From NCBI GenBank assembly GCA_964615765.1, contig CAZTQN010000005.1:62001-126000 (forward strand): DNA of 64,000 bases. Reading direction: 5' to 3'. The translations under genes were made by a program, and so were the position numbers. This DNA comes from CAZTQN01 sp964615765 (GTDB lineage: Bacteria > Planctomycetota > Phycisphaerae > Phycisphaerales > UBA1924). Under the pieces are notes generated by a model. The model saw only the letters and a list, made by a program, of their open reading frames with translations, was not told the origin of the DNA and did no database searches. Positions 18,188 to 27,158 of this stretch are shown here, one piece after another; the first letter of the stretch is position 1; every line of letters begins with the position of its first letter.

Positions 18188-18234
18188 GGGGCGGAGTGTA
18201 CAAGTCCCGCGCGGGCCTGTTCTACGATGCCTCG

Positions 18235-18696
18235 ATGCACGAGCCCCCGCACACGCCCGCGGCGGACGCCGACGATCTGCGGATCGTCGAGCCGCTCTGC
18301 GCGGTGTTCCGCCGCCGCCTGAAGCAGGTCGGGCTCAAGTACACCCCCGAACGGGCCCAGATCCTCGACGCCATCATCCAGCGCGAGGACGTCTTCCAGG
18401 CCGACGCCCTCATCGAGGACCTCCGCCGCGCCGGGCTCAGCGTCTCCAAGGCCACCGTCTACCGCACCATCCACCTGCTCGCCGACGCCGGCATCATCCA
18501 GCAAGTCCTCTTCGACGCCGACACGGCCCACTACCAACTCGCCTATGGCAAGCGGGCCTCGGGCCTGCTGGTCAACATCGACAGCGGGCACGTGCAGGCC
18601 CTCGACGTGCCCGAACTGCCCGCGCTGGTCGAACGCCTGTGCCGCCAGGCCGGGCTCGTGCCCGAGGGGCACCGCCTCGTGATCTACGCCCGCTGA
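18235..18696 (+). CDS. Fur-family regulator lacking the usual metal ligands
   Basis: A 153-residue protein with the Fur winged helix: LKYTPERAQILDAII, the recognition helix SVSKATVYRTIHLLADAGII, and a C-terminal dimerisation half (DVPELPALVERLCRQAGLVPEGHRLVIYA). In ordinary Fur/Zur/PerR proteins the hinge carries HHHH-type ligands and a CxxC zinc site; here the equivalent stretch is AYGKRASGLLVNIDSGHVQAL, with no cysteines and a single His. It therefore probably does not sense metal in the usual way. The Met at 18235 is preferred because the Fur alignment starts after it. Divergent from the glycosyltransferase-like gene, with only 47 bases between them. Confidence 0.8.
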   Translation: MHEPPHTPAADADDLRIVEPLCAVFRRRLKQVGLKYTPERAQILDAIIQREDVFQADALIEDLRRAGLSVSKATVYRTIHLLADAGIIQQVLFDADTAHYQLAYGKRASGLLVNIDSGHVQALDVPELPALVERLCRQAGLVPEGHRLVIYAR

Positions 18697-18712
18697 TCGC
18701 AACCCGCAGAAC

Positions 18713-19390
18713 CTACGCCCGACTTGGCTGACGCCCCGCCAGCAGCGTCTCGGCCCGCACGCTCCCCACGCGCGGCCCCGTCACGCCCGTGACCGACCGC
18801 CACAGCGGCGTCTCGCCATCCTCAGAGAACCACGCACGGAACTGCCCGCTCGGGTCCTCGCGGTACACATCGAGCGCCGCCCGACCGACGAACACGACCC
18901 GCTGGATCAGCAGCAGATCCTCCCCCATCAGTTCACTCTCAAGGGCCGAGCCGATCAGCGTGTCGGCCAACCGCCCGAACAGGCGCGGATTACGCGCCAG
19001 CAGTTCGTGGGCGTCGCTCCACAGCAGCACGCGGCGTTTGACCGCCGGCCGATTCCCCGGCGCGCCCCCGGCTTCTTCCGGCGAGCGGCGCAGCAGGCGG
19101 AACAGCAGGTCCGGGTCGTCGACATCGCCCCGGTCCGGGTGCGCGCCCAGGGCCCGCGCCAGCGCCGCCGCGAATGTGCGGACGTCGTGCACGCCCGCGC
19201 CCTCGATCACGCCGACCGCGGCGTCCGTGATCTGCCGCACATGGGCCGCCAGCCCGTCCACCACCTCGCGGCGCACGCCCGCGTCGTCCGACCACACGCA
19301 CAGGTGCTGCTCATCCAGCAGGCGCAGGGCTTCGACCTGCCAGGGCAGGTCAACGCTGGTCCGCGTTGTTTGAGACGCTGCGCTGCGCAT
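18713..19390 (-). CDS. Hypothetical protein
   Basis: A 225-residue soluble protein that I do not recognise. It has no signal peptide or membrane segment. The stretch VKRRVLLWSDAHELL (about residues 117-131) looks like a Walker-B-type strand ending in acidic residues, and the pattern of alternating helices (HVRQITDAAVGVIEG, RTFAAALARALG) could belong to an AAA-like fold, but no Walker A P-loop is visible. It ends head-to-head against the Fur-like gene's 3' end with a 16-base gap. Confidence 0.55.
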   Translation of the reverse strand: MRSAASQTTRTSVDLPWQVEALRLLDEQHLCVWSDDAGVRREVVDGLAAHVRQITDAAVGVIEGAGVHDVRTFAAALARALGAHPDRGDVDDPDLLFRLLRRSPEEAGGAPGNRPAVKRRVLLWSDAHELLARNPRLFGRLADTLIGSALESELMGEDLLLIQRVVFVGRAALDVYREDPSGQFRAWFSEDGETPLWRSVTGVTGPRVGSVRAETLLAGRQPSRA

Positions 19391-19495
19391 GCTGGCCCCG
19401 CACGCCCCCCGCCGCCCACCCCGGCTTGAGTGCCCAGGTTCCCAAGAGTGTGCAACTGCCGCGAGAGGTCGGCAAGGCGGCCCGAGCGGGAATGC

Positions 19496-19539
19496 AAAAA
19501 CGGGCCGAACGCCGACCGATTTCGGGGGGCGAATCGGTC
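19496..19539 (-). terminator. Weak hairpin upstream of the hypothetical gene
   Basis: On the minus strand an 8-bp stem (19532-19539 with 19514-19521) is followed after 13 bases by TTTTT (19500-19496). It sits downstream of the FecR-like gene. The distance to the T-tract is longer than usual for an intrinsic terminator. The rest of 19391-19613 shows no gene. Confidence 0.3.
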
Positions 19540-19613
19540 AACACGGGCTGTGCCGGTCGTCACCGGTCGGTGAGTATCCGTGCAAATCCCGCCCAGAACT
19601 GGGGTGAAGATGC

Positions 19614-20777
19614 TCAGGGCGCGGCGTCGCGCACGCGGGCGCCGGTGAACGCGTCGTACGTCACCGCGCCGGCGCGGGTGATGACCAGGTCGCGATCCGG
19701 CGTGCGCACGCGGGCCAGCGCGCTCGACCAGCCGGGGATCGCGGGCGCACCGCCCGGCGGCGGGAGCAGGTGCACCGTGCCACGCGCCAGCGCGATGTGC
19801 ACGCTCGACGTCCCGTCGCGCTCCTGCGCCAGTTCGATGCTCAGGCGGGCCAGGCGATCGACGCGGACCACCAGGCGGTCGTCCACCAGCAGTTCCGCGT
19901 CACCATCAAGCCCGGCACGGACTTCGACGCGGCCCGCGGCGGACGCGCCGGGCTCGATCGGCATCCACCCGCCGTCGCCCGCGCGCCACTCGACGCCCGG
20001 GCCGCCCGACACGCGCAGCACGCGGGCACGCGCCGGGCCGAGGGCGGCGACGTCGTCCGATCGCCCGAGATTCAAAGGCTCCGAGGCGCGGGCCCGCGCG
20101 GACCCGCCAGCGCCGCCGGCGTCCGCCGACGCGCTCGGCGTGCGCCGGGGGCGGGGGGCTTCCTGCTCGATGCGCTGATCGCGCACGGCGGGCGCGCCCT
20201 CCGGCGAGACCGCCGCCAGCGACCGCTCGTCGACCGCCGCCGGTCCGCTGCCCAGCGTGTCCGTCCCGCCCGCGATGGCCGCGATCGGTTCGCTCGGGCT
20301 CGTCGGCGCTGGCGCGGGTTCAACCGGTGCGGGCGGCGCGGGCGGCGCCGACGCAGCCGGGGCCGGTCGCGGCGTGGACGAGGGCAGATCGATCAGCGTG
20401 TCGTCGGCGGGCCCGGCGCTTGGGGGCACCGCGGCCGCCGCGGGCGCGGGGCGCGGATTGGGGTTGGGATTGGGCTGACCGGGCACGATCTGCCCGTCGC
20501 GCAGGTGCCGGGCCTGCGCCTCCAGGTCGATCAGCGGGCGCCGCACCGCCGTCGGCGCCGGGGGGGCGAACCGTCGCCCGCCTTGCCCGCGCGGATCACG
20601 CGGGTCGCGCGCGGTCTGCGATTGGCCCTGCGACTGATTTTGCGATTGGCCTTGCCCGTACGACGCGCCGGCCAGGCCGATCAGCGCCGCGGCGAGCACC
20701 ACCGGCATCACCAGCCCGCGGGCGAGGGAGCAACCAGAACGCGGCGACAAGTGCGTGGGCATGGGCGTGTGGGTCAT
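19614..20777 (-). CDS. Exported FecR-like protein with Pro/Ala-rich linker
   Basis: A 387-residue protein. The N-terminus has a signal peptide (LAAALIGLAGASYG|QGQ), followed by a Q/S repeat (GQSQNQSQGQSQ) and a long Pro/Ala-rich low-complexity region to about residue 245. The last 140 residues resemble a FecR-like beta domain: RVLRVSGGPGVEWRAGDGGW, GRVEVRAGLDGDAELLVDDR and GTVHLLPPPGG, then VRTPDRDLVITRAG. FecR domains are found in periplasmic signalling and in planctomycete surface proteins. It lies 33 bases downstream of the lipoprotein gene at 20811-21530, probably in the same operon. Confidence 0.6.
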   Translation of the reverse strand: MTHTPMPTHLSPRSGCSLARGLVMPVVLAAALIGLAGASYGQGQSQNQSQGQSQTARDPRDPRGQGGRRFAPPAPTAVRRPLIDLEAQARHLRDGQIVPGQPNPNPNPRPAPAAAAVPPSAGPADDTLIDLPSSTPRPAPAASAPPAPPAPVEPAPAPTSPSEPIAAIAGGTDTLGSGPAAVDERSLAAVSPEGAPAVRDQRIEQEAPRPRRTPSASADAGGAGGSARARASEPLNLGRSDDVAALGPARARVLRVSGGPGVEWRAGDGGWMPIEPGASAAGRVEVRAGLDGDAELLVDDRLVVRVDRLARLSIELAQERDGTSSVHIALARGTVHLLPPPGGAPAIPGWSSALARVRTPDRDLVITRAGAVTYDAFTGARVRDAAP

Positions 20778-20810
20778 GGCGGAGAAAACTCGTCCGTATC
20801 GGCGTGGGTT

Positions 20811-21530
20811 TCAGGGCGTCGGCTGGCCGGCCGGAAGGCTTGCCGGCAGCGGTTCGGGGCTCTCGGTGGGGGTGGGCGCGGGTGTCGCCGCGGGCGGGGT
20901 CATCGGGCTGGCGGGCACGGTGCCGCTCTCCCGCCGCGCGTCCGCCGCGTGGCCGATCACCGACAGCAACTGCGCCCCCGTGATCCCCTGGTACGGCCGG
21001 ATCGTCGACGGCAGCGCGCCCGACGCCACCAGCGCGTCGACCGCCGCCTGCGGGTCGATCTCCCGCCCCGGCTGCTCCGCCCGCGCGATCAGCACGCTCA
21101 CCTCGCCCACCGTCACCGCCTCCCGCGCCGGGCGGCTGAAGCCGGGGGCCAGCAGGCCCAGTTCCGTCGCGCGCCGGACGCGCTCGTCGTACGTCGACGC
21201 GCCGACGCCCGTCGTCAGGAGCAGCACGCTCTCGAGCGCATCGTCATGGCACGCCAAGCCGCGTGTCTCCAGTTCGTCATAGAACCGCAGCACGGGCGAG
21301 GCCCCGACGGGCTCGAACACGCCCGACTCGGCGGCGCTGCGCGCGACCATCGGGCGGTTGCTTCCCCCAGCCCCACCCCCGCCGGGACCGGCACACCCGC
21401 CCGGGGTAATCGCGCCCAGCAGAGTCAGGACCACGAGCGCGGCGAGCGTCGGAGCGGTGTCACAACGACCGGCGGAAGGATGGGCCGCCCCGCGCGGTGC
21501 GCGGGCGGCGGTGCGGGAACGGATGGCCAT
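20811..21530 (-). CDS. Putative lipoprotein of unknown function
   Basis: A 239-residue protein from the ATG at 21530 (an in-frame TTG lies six bases earlier). A hydrophobic segment LAALVVLTLLGAITPGG precedes a cysteine in the context GGC|AGPG, a plausible lipobox. The following glycine-rich linker leads to a mostly helical domain (FYDELETRGLACHDDALESVLLL). The C-terminus is Pro/Thr-rich. I do not recognise a family. It shares an operon-like arrangement with the FecR-like gene. Confidence 0.6.
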   Translation of the reverse strand: MAIRSRTAARAPRGAAHPSAGRCDTAPTLAALVVLTLLGAITPGGCAGPGGGGAGGSNRPMVARSAAESGVFEPVGASPVLRFYDELETRGLACHDDALESVLLLTTGVGASTYDERVRRATELGLLAPGFSRPAREAVTVGEVSVLIARAEQPGREIDPQAAVDALVASGALPSTIRPYQGITGAQLLSVIGHAADARRESGTVPASPMTPPAATPAPTPTESPEPLPASLPAGQPTP

Positions 21531-21639
21531 GCCCAAGTCTATCGGGCGGTGCGCGGCGGCCGCCGCAGCGGGGGATTTGACGCCGCTTCCCCGCCCAGCA
21601 CGCTGGCGAGCGCGCCGGCCAGTGCGCCAGGCGAGCTGG

Positions 21640-22560
21640 TCAGGATCCGCTGGGTTCGGGCACGATGGGCATCAGCGGACCCGGGCCCATGGGCTTGGAT
21701 TCGAGGTAACCCAGGGCGCGGGCGACGAGCTCGCCGCGGCTGGAGGCGTTGAGCTTGCGGTGCAGGCTCTTGACGTGGTCGTGCACGGTGTGCGGGCTGC
21801 GCCCGAGTTCCTCGGCGATCTCGCGGACGCTCTTGCCCAGGAGCAGGTGCTGCAGGATGACCTGCTCGCGGGCCGTCAGCCAGTGGGCCGACTCGGCCGG
21901 GCCGGTGCCGATGGCGAGCATCGCGCGCCGGGCCAAGAGCGGGAGCACGGCCTCGACGATGGGCGACTCATCCTCCCCCGGCGGGGGCGCGGCGCCCGGG
22001 CCGGTGGCGGCGAGTTCCACGATCAGCGCGCGCCCATCCACCCCGAGCGACACCGCGCCCAGCAGCAGACGCGTGTGCGGGATCGACTCCCATCGGCGGG
22101 CCACCTGCGCCTGGGCCTGGTAGTGCCCGGGCAGCAGGATCAGCGGGGAGCCGGCGCGGACGGGCTGCTGCGTCGGCGTCGGGCCGGCGTAGGCGGCAGG
22201 GCCGATGGGCCAGTGCAGCTCGCGCGTCTGGGCCATGTTGGTGCGCACGCGCACCAGGGCCGCGTCGTTGGGGTCCAGCATCACCGTGCTGAGCGCGGTG
22301 CTCCCGCGCCCAACGCTGGTGGTGATCTCCGCGACGGCGCACCCGGCGACGCCGGTGGCCTCCTGCCGGAAGATCAGGCCCTTCTCGTCGATCTGCGCGA
22401 TGAGCGTGACGCACACGCCCGCGCCGACGATGGGGAGCATGGCGGCGGCGGCCTTGTCGCACCAATCTTGGGTGGCGACGGCCGGCAGTCCGCAGACCAG
22501 TTCCGCAACGCGGACTGTGGCCCGAAGAGCGCCGGCGGGATCAGCGACCATGTTCAGCAT
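21640..22560 (-). CDS. LuxR-type response regulator with unknown N-terminal sensor domain
   Basis: A 306-residue transcription regulator. The C-terminal 65 residues are a classical LuxR helix-turn-helix: LTAREQVILQHLLLGKSVREIAEELG followed by SPHTVHDHVKSLHRKL. The N-terminal 200 residues contain no phospho-acceptor receiver; the beta-rich pattern (GAGVCVTLIAQIDEKGLIF) may be GAF-like, but this is uncertain. Three in-frame Met codons are possible; 22560 is chosen because AGGAG lies 10 bases before it. It is divergent from the UGM gene, with a roughly 400-base intergenic region between them. Confidence 0.8.
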   Translation of the reverse strand: MLNMVADPAGALRATVRVAELVCGLPAVATQDWCDKAAAAMLPIVGAGVCVTLIAQIDEKGLIFRQEATGVAGCAVAEITTSVGRGSTALSTVMLDPNDAALVRVRTNMAQTRELHWPIGPAAYAGPTPTQQPVRAGSPLILLPGHYQAQAQVARRWESIPHTRLLLGAVSLGVDGRALIVELAATGPGAAPPPGEDESPIVEAVLPLLARRAMLAIGTGPAESAHWLTAREQVILQHLLLGKSVREIAEELGRSPHTVHDHVKSLHRKLNASSRGELVARALGYLESKPMGPGPLMPIVPEPSGS

Positions 22561-22569
22561 GGGCTGCAT

Positions 22570-22965
22570 ACTCCTGAGCGTGCCGACTGCGCGCACCAAC
22601 ACGCCCGCGTCATGCCCGATGGGACCTGCGCCACCCACTGACGCACGCCCACCGATTCATCACGCTTCCGGATCCGTCCTTGAGAATACGCCATCTGACC
22701 TCTCTCCAAGGGGTCTTTTCACAAACCACGATGACTTTCCCGTCAAAGACTGCCGACCGTGTCGTCTGGGGCACCCTGAACAGGCGTTTGGTGGCCCAAA
22801 TCCGCGGCGTGTGGTTCGCGGTACGTCGGCGTTCCGGACGTGTTGTCTGTAAAGCCTTGCCGCGGACTTGCAATCGTCAACCGTGTAAAGACAGTTTCAC
22901 ACGCGCGTCCGGAACCCGGCGCACCGCTGCTAACCTGTGCGTTCTTCCACAGAGGTTTCTGCACG
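22570..22965. other. Intergenic region between LuxR-type and UGM genes
   Basis: About 400 bases with no convincing gene and lower GC than its surroundings. It must hold both divergent promoters. A perfect 10-bp inverted repeat (gttccggacg at 22831-22840, cgtccggaac at 22906-22915) lies here. Confidence 0.6.
22831..22915. promoter_or_regulatory. 10-bp inverted repeat, possible operator
   Basis: Arms gttccggacg and cgtccggaac are separated by 65 bases upstream of the UGM gene. Paired arms at this spacing could be two half-sites for a regulator, possibly the neighbouring LuxR-type protein. This is inference. Confidence 0.3.
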
Positions 22966-24675
22966 ATGTCCACCCCGACCAGCGTTCATCGCCCCGCCGC
23001 CTCGCGCGACGAGCCGCGCATCGTCATCCTCGGGTGCGGGCCCACGGGCCTCGGGGCCGCGTATCGCCTGAAGGAACTCGGGTATTCCAACTTCGTCGCG
23101 CTGGACCGACACCCGTACATCGGGGGGCTGGCCCACAGCTTCGTCGACCCGCAGGGGTTCACCTGGGACATCGGCGGGCACGTGATGTTCAGTCACTATT
23201 CGTATTACGACCGCGTCTTTGACCGGTTGATGGGCGACGAGTTCACGCTCAACAACCGCGAGTGCTGGGTGCGGATGTTCGATCGCTGGGTGCCGTACCC
23301 GTTCCAGAACAACGTCCGGTATCTGCCGGCGCAGGCCGCCTTCGAGTGCATCTCGGGGTTGATCCGCGCGCAGACGGGGCGCGGCGCCGTAACCTCGCCG
23401 GCCGCCGCCCGCAACTTCGGGGAGTTCATCGACGCCGTTTTCGGGGAGGGCATCGCCCGTTACTTCATGCGCCCGTACAACTTCAAAGTCTGGGCGTACC
23501 CGCCCGAGATGATGAACAAGCAGTGGATCGGCGAGCGCGTCGCCGTCATCGATATCGAGCGGGCCCTGCGCAACGTCATGCTCGGGCTCGATGACTTCGG
23601 GTGGGGACCCAACAACCAGTTCAAGTTCCCGCTCCGCGGCGGGACGGGCGAGTTCTATCGACGCTTCGACCGTATCTTGGGATACGAAGCCGACGGCGGG
23701 CACATCCGCCTCAACGCGGGCGTGCCCAGCATCGACCTTGACGACAAGGTGATTCATCTGACCGACGGGCGGACCGAGCGGTACGACGTGCTGATCTCGG
23801 CGATGCCGTTGGACGTGCTGCTGAACAGCGTGGCTCGGAGCCGGTCGGCGGAGTTGGGCCAGGTTGCCCAGACCGCCGCGGGCCTGAAGCACTCGTCGGG
23901 GTACATGGTCGGCATCGGGCTGAAGAGTCGGCGGCCTGGGGGCGGGACGCCGGACACGAAGAGCTGGATGTACTTCCCGGAGGAGAACTGTCCGTTCTAC
24001 CGGGTGACGTACCTGAGCAACTACTCGCCGCACATGACGCCGGACAAGGACAACTACTACTCGCTCCTGTGCGAGGTGAGCGAGAGCCCGATGAAGCCGA
24101 CGCCGGGACAGCGGGGCGCGGACAAGGACGCGGTGATCGAGTCGTGCATCACCGGGCTGGAGAACGCGGGGCTGCTGGAGCCGGGGGAGCGGGCGAACAT
24201 CGTGTCGCGGTGGTGCTACTACGCGGACTACTCGTACCCGACGCCGAGCGTGGAGCGGGACGACATCCTGGCCCGGACGATCCCGTGGTTGGAAGCGCGG
24301 GACGTGTACTCGCGCGGGCGGTTCGGGATGTGGAAGTACGAGGTGAGCAACACGGACCACACGCTGATGCAGGGCGTGGAGCTGGTCAATCGCTTGGTGC
24401 TGGGCGAGGCGGAGACGACCATCGGGATGGTGTACCAGGTCACGGAAGACGGGCGGCAGGCGGCGGTGCACGAGCGCAGCGTGCACGCGGGCAGCGGCGA
24501 GAAGAAGACCCCCCCGGCGGCGGCCGCGAAGGCGGAGGCGGCGAGCGAGCCGCGCGTGGTCGTCCGGATGCGTTCGCTGAGCGCCAGCGGCGGGGCCCGG
24601 GACGTGGGCGATGTCGGCGAGGCCCACGTCTCGGAAGAGGAACTGGGCGTGACGACGCCGCCCAAGGCGCGGTAA
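22966..24675 (+). CDS. glf: UDP-galactopyranose mutase, eukaryotic-type
   Basis: FAD-dependent mutase interconverting UDP-galactopyranose and UDP-galactofuranose, a precursor for galactofuranose glycans. The start at 22966 has AGAGG 10 bases upstream. The N-terminal FAD-binding motif ILGCGPTGLGAAYRL is at about 18-32, followed by GGLAHSF. The stretches TWDIGGHVMFSHYSYYD, WVPYPFQNNVRYLP and RYFMRPYNFKVWAYPPEMM are close to the long, fungal/protist-type UGM rather than the short E. coli Glf. The 569-residue length fits this, though the last 75 residues are a low-complexity Ala/Lys/Glu tail. A general protoporphyrinogen-oxidase-like role is the main alternative. Confidence 0.83.
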   Translation: MSTPTSVHRPAASRDEPRIVILGCGPTGLGAAYRLKELGYSNFVALDRHPYIGGLAHSFVDPQGFTWDIGGHVMFSHYSYYDRVFDRLMGDEFTLNNRECWVRMFDRWVPYPFQNNVRYLPAQAAFECISGLIRAQTGRGAVTSPAAARNFGEFIDAVFGEGIARYFMRPYNFKVWAYPPEMMNKQWIGERVAVIDIERALRNVMLGLDDFGWGPNNQFKFPLRGGTGEFYRRFDRILGYEADGGHIRLNAGVPSIDLDDKVIHLTDGRTERYDVLISAMPLDVLLNSVARSRSAELGQVAQTAAGLKHSSGYMVGIGLKSRRPGGGTPDTKSWMYFPEENCPFYRVTYLSNYSPHMTPDKDNYYSLLCEVSESPMKPTPGQRGADKDAVIESCITGLENAGLLEPGERANIVSRWCYYADYSYPTPSVERDDILARTIPWLEARDVYSRGRFGMWKYEVSNTDHTLMQGVELVNRLVLGEAETTIGMVYQVTEDGRQAAVHERSVHAGSGEKKTPPAAAAKAEAASEPRVVVRMRSLSASGGARDVGDVGEAHVSEEELGVTTPPKAR

Positions 24676-24699
24676 CGCGCCGGCGGCGGAAAGCAAGCG

Positions 24700-25416
24700 T
24701 TACTGAGCCGCGGGGGCTTGGGCGCTCGGCGGAGCAGGCGCGTCGAGGGCTGCGCGGACGCGGTCGACGATGCGCTGGGCCAGGCGGCTGTCCTGCTCGA
24801 TGGCGACGGAGTAGGACGCCATGTTGCGGGCCCCGAGCGCGGGGTCGTACGTGCGCGTGCTGTAGAGGATGTGCCCGGTGTTGATGCGCCGGCCGGGGTA
24901 GTAGATGCGGTTCACCGACGCCTGCACCCGCATCGCCAGCGATTCTGAGGACTGCCGCAGGTCGGTGTTCGTGTCGATCGAGGAGGGCGCGGCGCCGGCG
25001 GGGGCGAACTCGACGCGGACGACGCGGTTCTGGCGGTGCATCGCGTCGTCGAGCTCCTGGTCGACGCCGGACTGCACCGGGTCCCACGGGGCGAAGACGC
25101 CGATGCTGTCGTTGGGCTGCGTGGTGATGACCCCGGCCTGGGCGTCGACGCGCTCGAGCAAGAAACCGACGTCGCGCAGGGCCCGCTTGGCGGCTTCGAA
25201 GGCTTGCGCGTAGGCCCCCGGAGCGACGGTCAAGGTCGGGGCGGGCTCGGCGGCAGCCGTGCTGGTGGTCTCGGCGGCGGTCTCGGCGCCGGCGGCGGAA
25301 CCCTTGGACTGGCAGCCCAAGCCGGCGGCGAGCATCGCGAGCGCGGACGCGGTGATCGCGGCGCGGGCCATCACGGCTCGGGCGGCGGTTTCAGCGGGCG
25401 GGGGAGTGTCGTCCAT
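24700..25416 (-). CDS. Putative lipoprotein of unknown function
   Basis: A 238-residue protein with a hydrophobic N-terminus and lipobox-like LAAGLGC|QSKG at about residues 29-36, followed by an Ala/Thr/Glu linker. The folded part (about 65-225) contains FEAAKRALRDVGFLLERVDAQAGVITTQP, a pattern seen in small envelope proteins that bear an alpha/beta domain, but I cannot name a family. It overlaps no neighbour; its start is just before the decarboxylase stop, so the two may be co-transcribed. Confidence 0.6.
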   Translation of the reverse strand: MDDTPPPAETAARAVMARAAITASALAMLAAGLGCQSKGSAAGAETAAETTSTAAAEPAPTLTVAPGAYAQAFEAAKRALRDVGFLLERVDAQAGVITTQPNDSIGVFAPWDPVQSGVDQELDDAMHRQNRVVRVEFAPAGAAPSSIDTNTDLRQSSESLAMRVQASVNRIYYPGRRINTGHILYSTRTYDPALGARNMASYSVAIEQDSRLAQRIVDRVRAALDAPAPPSAQAPAAQ

Positions 25417-25422
25417 GACGCG

Positions 25423-27018
25423 TCAGGATACCGCATCGGCGGCGGCGGCGATCTTGTCCCACGCGCCCGGCACCCCGCTCGACGGATCGCCCAGCACGTG
25501 CCGGGCCTCCGTACGCGTCGAGCCGATGGCCAGACGGAGCGTGAGGGCCGGGTGCGGGCGGGCGGCGGTGGGCGGGAGCGTGGTGTGCGTCAGGTAGATC
25601 GCGCCGGTCGCGTTCAGGCGGTCGAGCAGGGCCCGGTTGCGGGCGTCGGTGGCGGCGGGCAGTTCACCCGCGCGTGGGCGGAGGCGGAAACAGACCAGCG
25701 CGCTGGTGCGCGGCGCGGTGATCTCGAAGCGCGGGTCGGCGGCGCAGCGGCGCTCGAAGGCCTCCGCCAGGCGCAGATGCTCGCGGATGAACGCGCGGAG
25801 GCCCGAGAGGCCGTAGTGCCGGATGACCATCCAGAGTTTCAGGGCTCGGAAGCGCCGGCCCAGCGGGATCTGCCAGTCGCGGTAGTCGATCACGCGGGCG
25901 GCGCCCGCGTTGGCGGCGCCGACGTTGCGGAGATAGTCGGGGTTGATGGACAGCGCGCTGGTGAGGGCGGCGGCGTCGCGCGTCCAGAAGCAGGAGCAGT
26001 CGAAGTTGGTGAGCAGCCACTTGTGCGGGTTGAAGCAGAACGAGTCGGCGTGCTCGACGCCCGCGAGGGGAGCCCGGTGTTCGGGGCAGATGAACTGGGC
26101 CCCGAGGTACGCCGCGTCGACGTGGAGCCAGAGGTGGTTGGCGCGGGCGATGGGGCCGAGATCGGCGAGGCGGTCGATGGCGGTGGTGCCGGTGGTGCCG
26201 AGCGTGGCGCAGACGAAGGCGGGGGTGAGACCGGCGGCTCGGTCGGCGGCGATGGCCGATGCGAGGGCTTCGGGCCGCATCGCCAGGTCGTCGTCGACGT
26301 CGATGAGGCGGACCAGGCGGCGGTCGTCGGGCCCGTCGGCAAGGCCGGCGATCATGGCGGCCTTGATCACCGACGAGTGGGCCTGCGGGGAGGTGTACAG
26401 GACCGGCTCACCACGGGCGGTGGTCGATGGGCCGACCCGTGCGCGGTGGCGGGCGGCGAGCAGGGCGACGAGCGTGCACTCGCTGGCGGTGGACTGGATG
26501 ACCCCGCCGCCAGGGCCTTGGTCGGATGTGCCGGCGGGCTGGCGGCAGAAGGACTCGGGCAGGCCGATGCCGCGGGCGAGCCAATCGAGCACGCGGGTTT
26601 CCAGTTCGGTGCAGGCGGGGCTGGTGGCCCAGAGCATCCCGTTGACGCCCAGCCCGGAGGCGAGCAGATCACCCAGGATGGCGGGGTAGGAGCCGTCGGC
26701 GGGGAAGAAGGCGAAGAAGTTGGGCGACTGCCAGTGCGTGAGCGCGGGGAGGATGATGCGGTCGAAGTCGGCGAGGACGGCGTCGAAGGGCTCGGGGTGC
26801 TCGGGGGCGGCGGCCGGGAGGGCGGCGAGGACCTGACCCGGGCGGGCGGTGGAGAGGACGGGGCGGGATTCGACGGTTTCGAGGTAGTCGGCGATGAGAT
26901 CGATGACGGCGCGGCCGCGCTGACGGAACTCCGCCGCGGACATGTGCGGGACTGGGCCGGTGGGCCCGGCGGATGGGTCCGGGCTGCGGTGTGCGGGGTC
27001 GGTGGGGTCTGGGTGCAT
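25423..27018 (-). CDS. Pyridoxal-phosphate-dependent (aromatic) amino acid decarboxylase
   Basis: Group II PLP decarboxylase, of the aromatic-L-amino-acid / tyrosine decarboxylase kind (531 residues). Visible motifs: HWQSPNFFAFFPADGSYPAIL early in the sequence, the substrate pocket TASECTLVALLAAR, LHVDAAYLGA (PLP-binding Asp), and the Schiff-base lysine in FNPHKWLLTNFDCS. The C-terminal half continues RRFRALKLWMVIRHYGLSGL. The Met at 27018 is chosen because it opens the conserved region; an upstream ATG at 27126 would add a Pro-rich stretch. The product could be an aromatic amine such as tyramine or tryptamine; the exact substrate is not determinable here. Confidence 0.88.
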   Translation of the reverse strand: MHPDPTDPAHRSPDPSAGPTGPVPHMSAAEFRQRGRAVIDLIADYLETVESRPVLSTARPGQVLAALPAAAPEHPEPFDAVLADFDRIILPALTHWQSPNFFAFFPADGSYPAILGDLLASGLGVNGMLWATSPACTELETRVLDWLARGIGLPESFCRQPAGTSDQGPGGGVIQSTASECTLVALLAARHRARVGPSTTARGEPVLYTSPQAHSSVIKAAMIAGLADGPDDRRLVRLIDVDDDLAMRPEALASAIAADRAAGLTPAFVCATLGTTGTTAIDRLADLGPIARANHLWLHVDAAYLGAQFICPEHRAPLAGVEHADSFCFNPHKWLLTNFDCSCFWTRDAAALTSALSINPDYLRNVGAANAGAARVIDYRDWQIPLGRRFRALKLWMVIRHYGLSGLRAFIREHLRLAEAFERRCAADPRFEITAPRTSALVCFRLRPRAGELPAATDARNRALLDRLNATGAIYLTHTTLPPTAARPHPALTLRLAIGSTRTEARHVLGDPSSGVPGAWDKIAAAADAVS

Positions 27019-27158
27019 CGGGGCACGGTAAGCCGGGCGGGGGTGGTGGCGGCGTGGGCGGAACTCGGGCATACTGCACACGAGCGGCGCGGCGGCGTTT
27101 GGGGGGGGTGGCGGGGTAGGGTTCATCGCGGCCGGGGACCGCTGTCCTGGAGCCTGGC

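Noticed and set aside
22680..22873. Short open frames in the intergenic region before the UGM gene
   Set aside because: No ribosome sites, no recognisable sequence, Arg-rich; the region looks regulatory.
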